Assembly: GCA_964603785.1 (NCBI GenBank)
Contig: CAZRWD010000007.1
Coordinates: 1-64,000 of the forward strand
Length of the DNA stretch: 64,000 nt
Reading direction: 5' to 3'
DNA from: CAZRWD01 sp964603785
Lineage (GTDB): Bacteria > Fermentibacterota > Fermentibacteria > Fermentibacterales > Fermentibacteraceae
Shown: piece after piece, positions 63,381 through 64,000 of the stretch
Position numbering within the stretch: the stretch's first letter is position 1
How the letters are laid out: every line of letters starts with the position of its first letter
The notes under the pieces: generated by a model
What the model was told of the DNA's origin: nothing
The model's database searches: none
What the model saw: only the letters and a program-made list of their open reading frames with translations
Made by a program: the position numbers and the translations under genes

Positions 63381-63755
63381 ATGAAGAAGCTGACTGCTGC
63401 TCTGGCCGTACTGATGATGTCCGCCGCCTGCGGCGACGACCCGGCCGGTCCGGCCGGCCCGGTACCCGGCCCGCTGCTCCTGACCCCGGCGCTCGGGGAC
63501 ACCATCGAGGGCAAGGACGTCACGTTCACCTGGGAGGCCGTGACCGGCGCCGACTCGTACACCCTCCAGTACTCGAGCGATTCGACCCTGGCCGATTCCG
63601 TCGAGCTCGTGACCGGCGGCACCGGCCTGAGCGCGCAGCCCGGCCTGACCAACACCTACTGGTGGCGTGTCCGTGCCTCGATAGGCGAAGAATCCTCCGA
63701 CTGGTCGGACATCTGGCACTTCTACCTCGACAACCCCTGCGCCCGGGGGGAATAG
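63381..63755 (+). CDS. Small lipoprotein with an FN3-like domain
   Basis: This 124-aa protein has a lipoprotein signal (LTAALAVLMMSAACG). A Gly/Pro-rich linker follows, then a fibronectin-III-like domain with VTFTWEAVTGADSYTLQYS and NTYWWRVRASIG. Such domains act as binding or spacer modules at the cell surface. ATG 63381 has GGAAAGGG; an upstream ATG at 63357 is also possible. Confidence 0.75.
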   Translation: MKKLTAALAVLMMSAACGDDPAGPAGPVPGPLLLTPALGDTIEGKDVTFTWEAVTGADSYTLQYSSDSTLADSVELVTGGTGLSAQPGLTNTYWWRVRASIGEESSDWSDIWHFYLDNPCARGE

Positions 63756-63812
63756 GCCGCCCCCGCCCCGCGTATCAGGACCGGCGGATTCTCTTTCTTC
63801 GGAGGTGGTTCG

Positions 63813-64000
63813 GTGGGCGTCATACTGATGCTGGCTCTCCTCGGGCAGGCCGATCCCGGGGAGGAGGCGATAGTCCTTCACGAGTGGGGCGTGGTCGTAT
63901 ACCAGGCCGGGACGGTCACCGCAACCGGGGGCTGCGGCTCCTGGATCATCCCGGAAGAACCGGTCGCCAGGGCTCCCGTCGTCTACTTCCACGGCGCGCC
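63813..64000 (+). CDS. Partial exported protein, start only
   Basis: A frame opens at GTG 63813 with GGAGGTGG before it and runs off the window. The N-terminus (GVILMLALLGQA) fits a short signal peptide. The mature start has VLHEWGVVVYQAG and later PVVYFHGAP. The HEWG and PVxYF phrases recall a large-protein family seen in Planctomycetes and relatives, whose function is unknown. Confidence 0.6.
   Translation, partial: MGVILMLALLGQADPGEEAIVLHEWGVVVYQAGTVTATGGCGSWIIPEEPVARAPVVYFHGA

Overview
The window is one contiguous piece of a GC-rich bacterial chromosome. It carries a complete rRNA operon, four tRNA genes and about 43 protein genes, most of them in short, tightly overlapping runs. Two secreted proteins end in FlgD/Por-type C-terminal sorting domains, and there are many small lipoproteins. 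Oxygen-independent enzymes are present (class III ribonucleotide reductase, 4Fe-4S ferredoxin, radical-SAM proteins, a B. subtilis-type Fe-S PurF). Together these suggest an anaerobic or facultative diderm of the FCB group, possibly an uncultured lineage such as Fermentibacterota or Eisenbacteria. That placement is inference; the 16S gene (18978-20546) would settle it.

Layout. 1-540: tRNA-Glu and tRNA-Lys enclose an array of short perfect hairpins. 560-4414: a TetR regulator with a palindromic operator on its own promoter, overlapping an RND exporter. 4495-6694: BirA and a PIN-PhoH protein. 6776-14107: cell-surface glycan genes (GT2, asparagine synthetase-like, FAD oxidoreductase, radical SAM, GT-C). 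14227-18692: a hydrolase, two small proteins and a large PAS protein that looks like a degenerate hybrid kinase. 18720-24150: rrn operon (16S-Ile-Ala-23S-5S) with tandem promoters and a terminator. 24170-31167: DMT transporter, 2-hydroxyacid dehydrogenase, ferredoxin/GNAT pair, cyclase-TPR protein, DUF1648 protein and an alkyltransferase-like protein. 31243-32238: a RAYT transposase cassette whose outermost repeat supplies the start codon of trmFO. 33545-38114: secreted GH85 endoglycosidase, permease and a PUR-domain regulator. 38499-43569: YgiQ radical SAM and an anaerobic ribonucleotide reductase locus. 43617-52180: second DMT transporter and two M16 peptidases flanking a secreted deacetylase-like protein. 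52280-57820: pyrG-purF-guaA-yitT, every junction overlapping. 57890-64000: a lipoprotein-rich stretch that includes TatD and TcdA-like genes.

The most interesting point is the ribonucleotide reductase locus. The catalytic NrdD (704 aa) stops before the glycyl-radical loop. That loop is encoded by a separate 59-aa gene that overlaps nrdD by ATGA and is followed by an overlapping nrdG. Two NrdR-like boxes 32 bp apart lie just upstream of a good promoter. This looks like a three-gene, two-subunit class III reductase. Other points of note are the hairpin array, the symmetric RAYT repeats built into trmFO, a three-member lipoprotein family, and a 16S mismatch to the EUB338 probe site.
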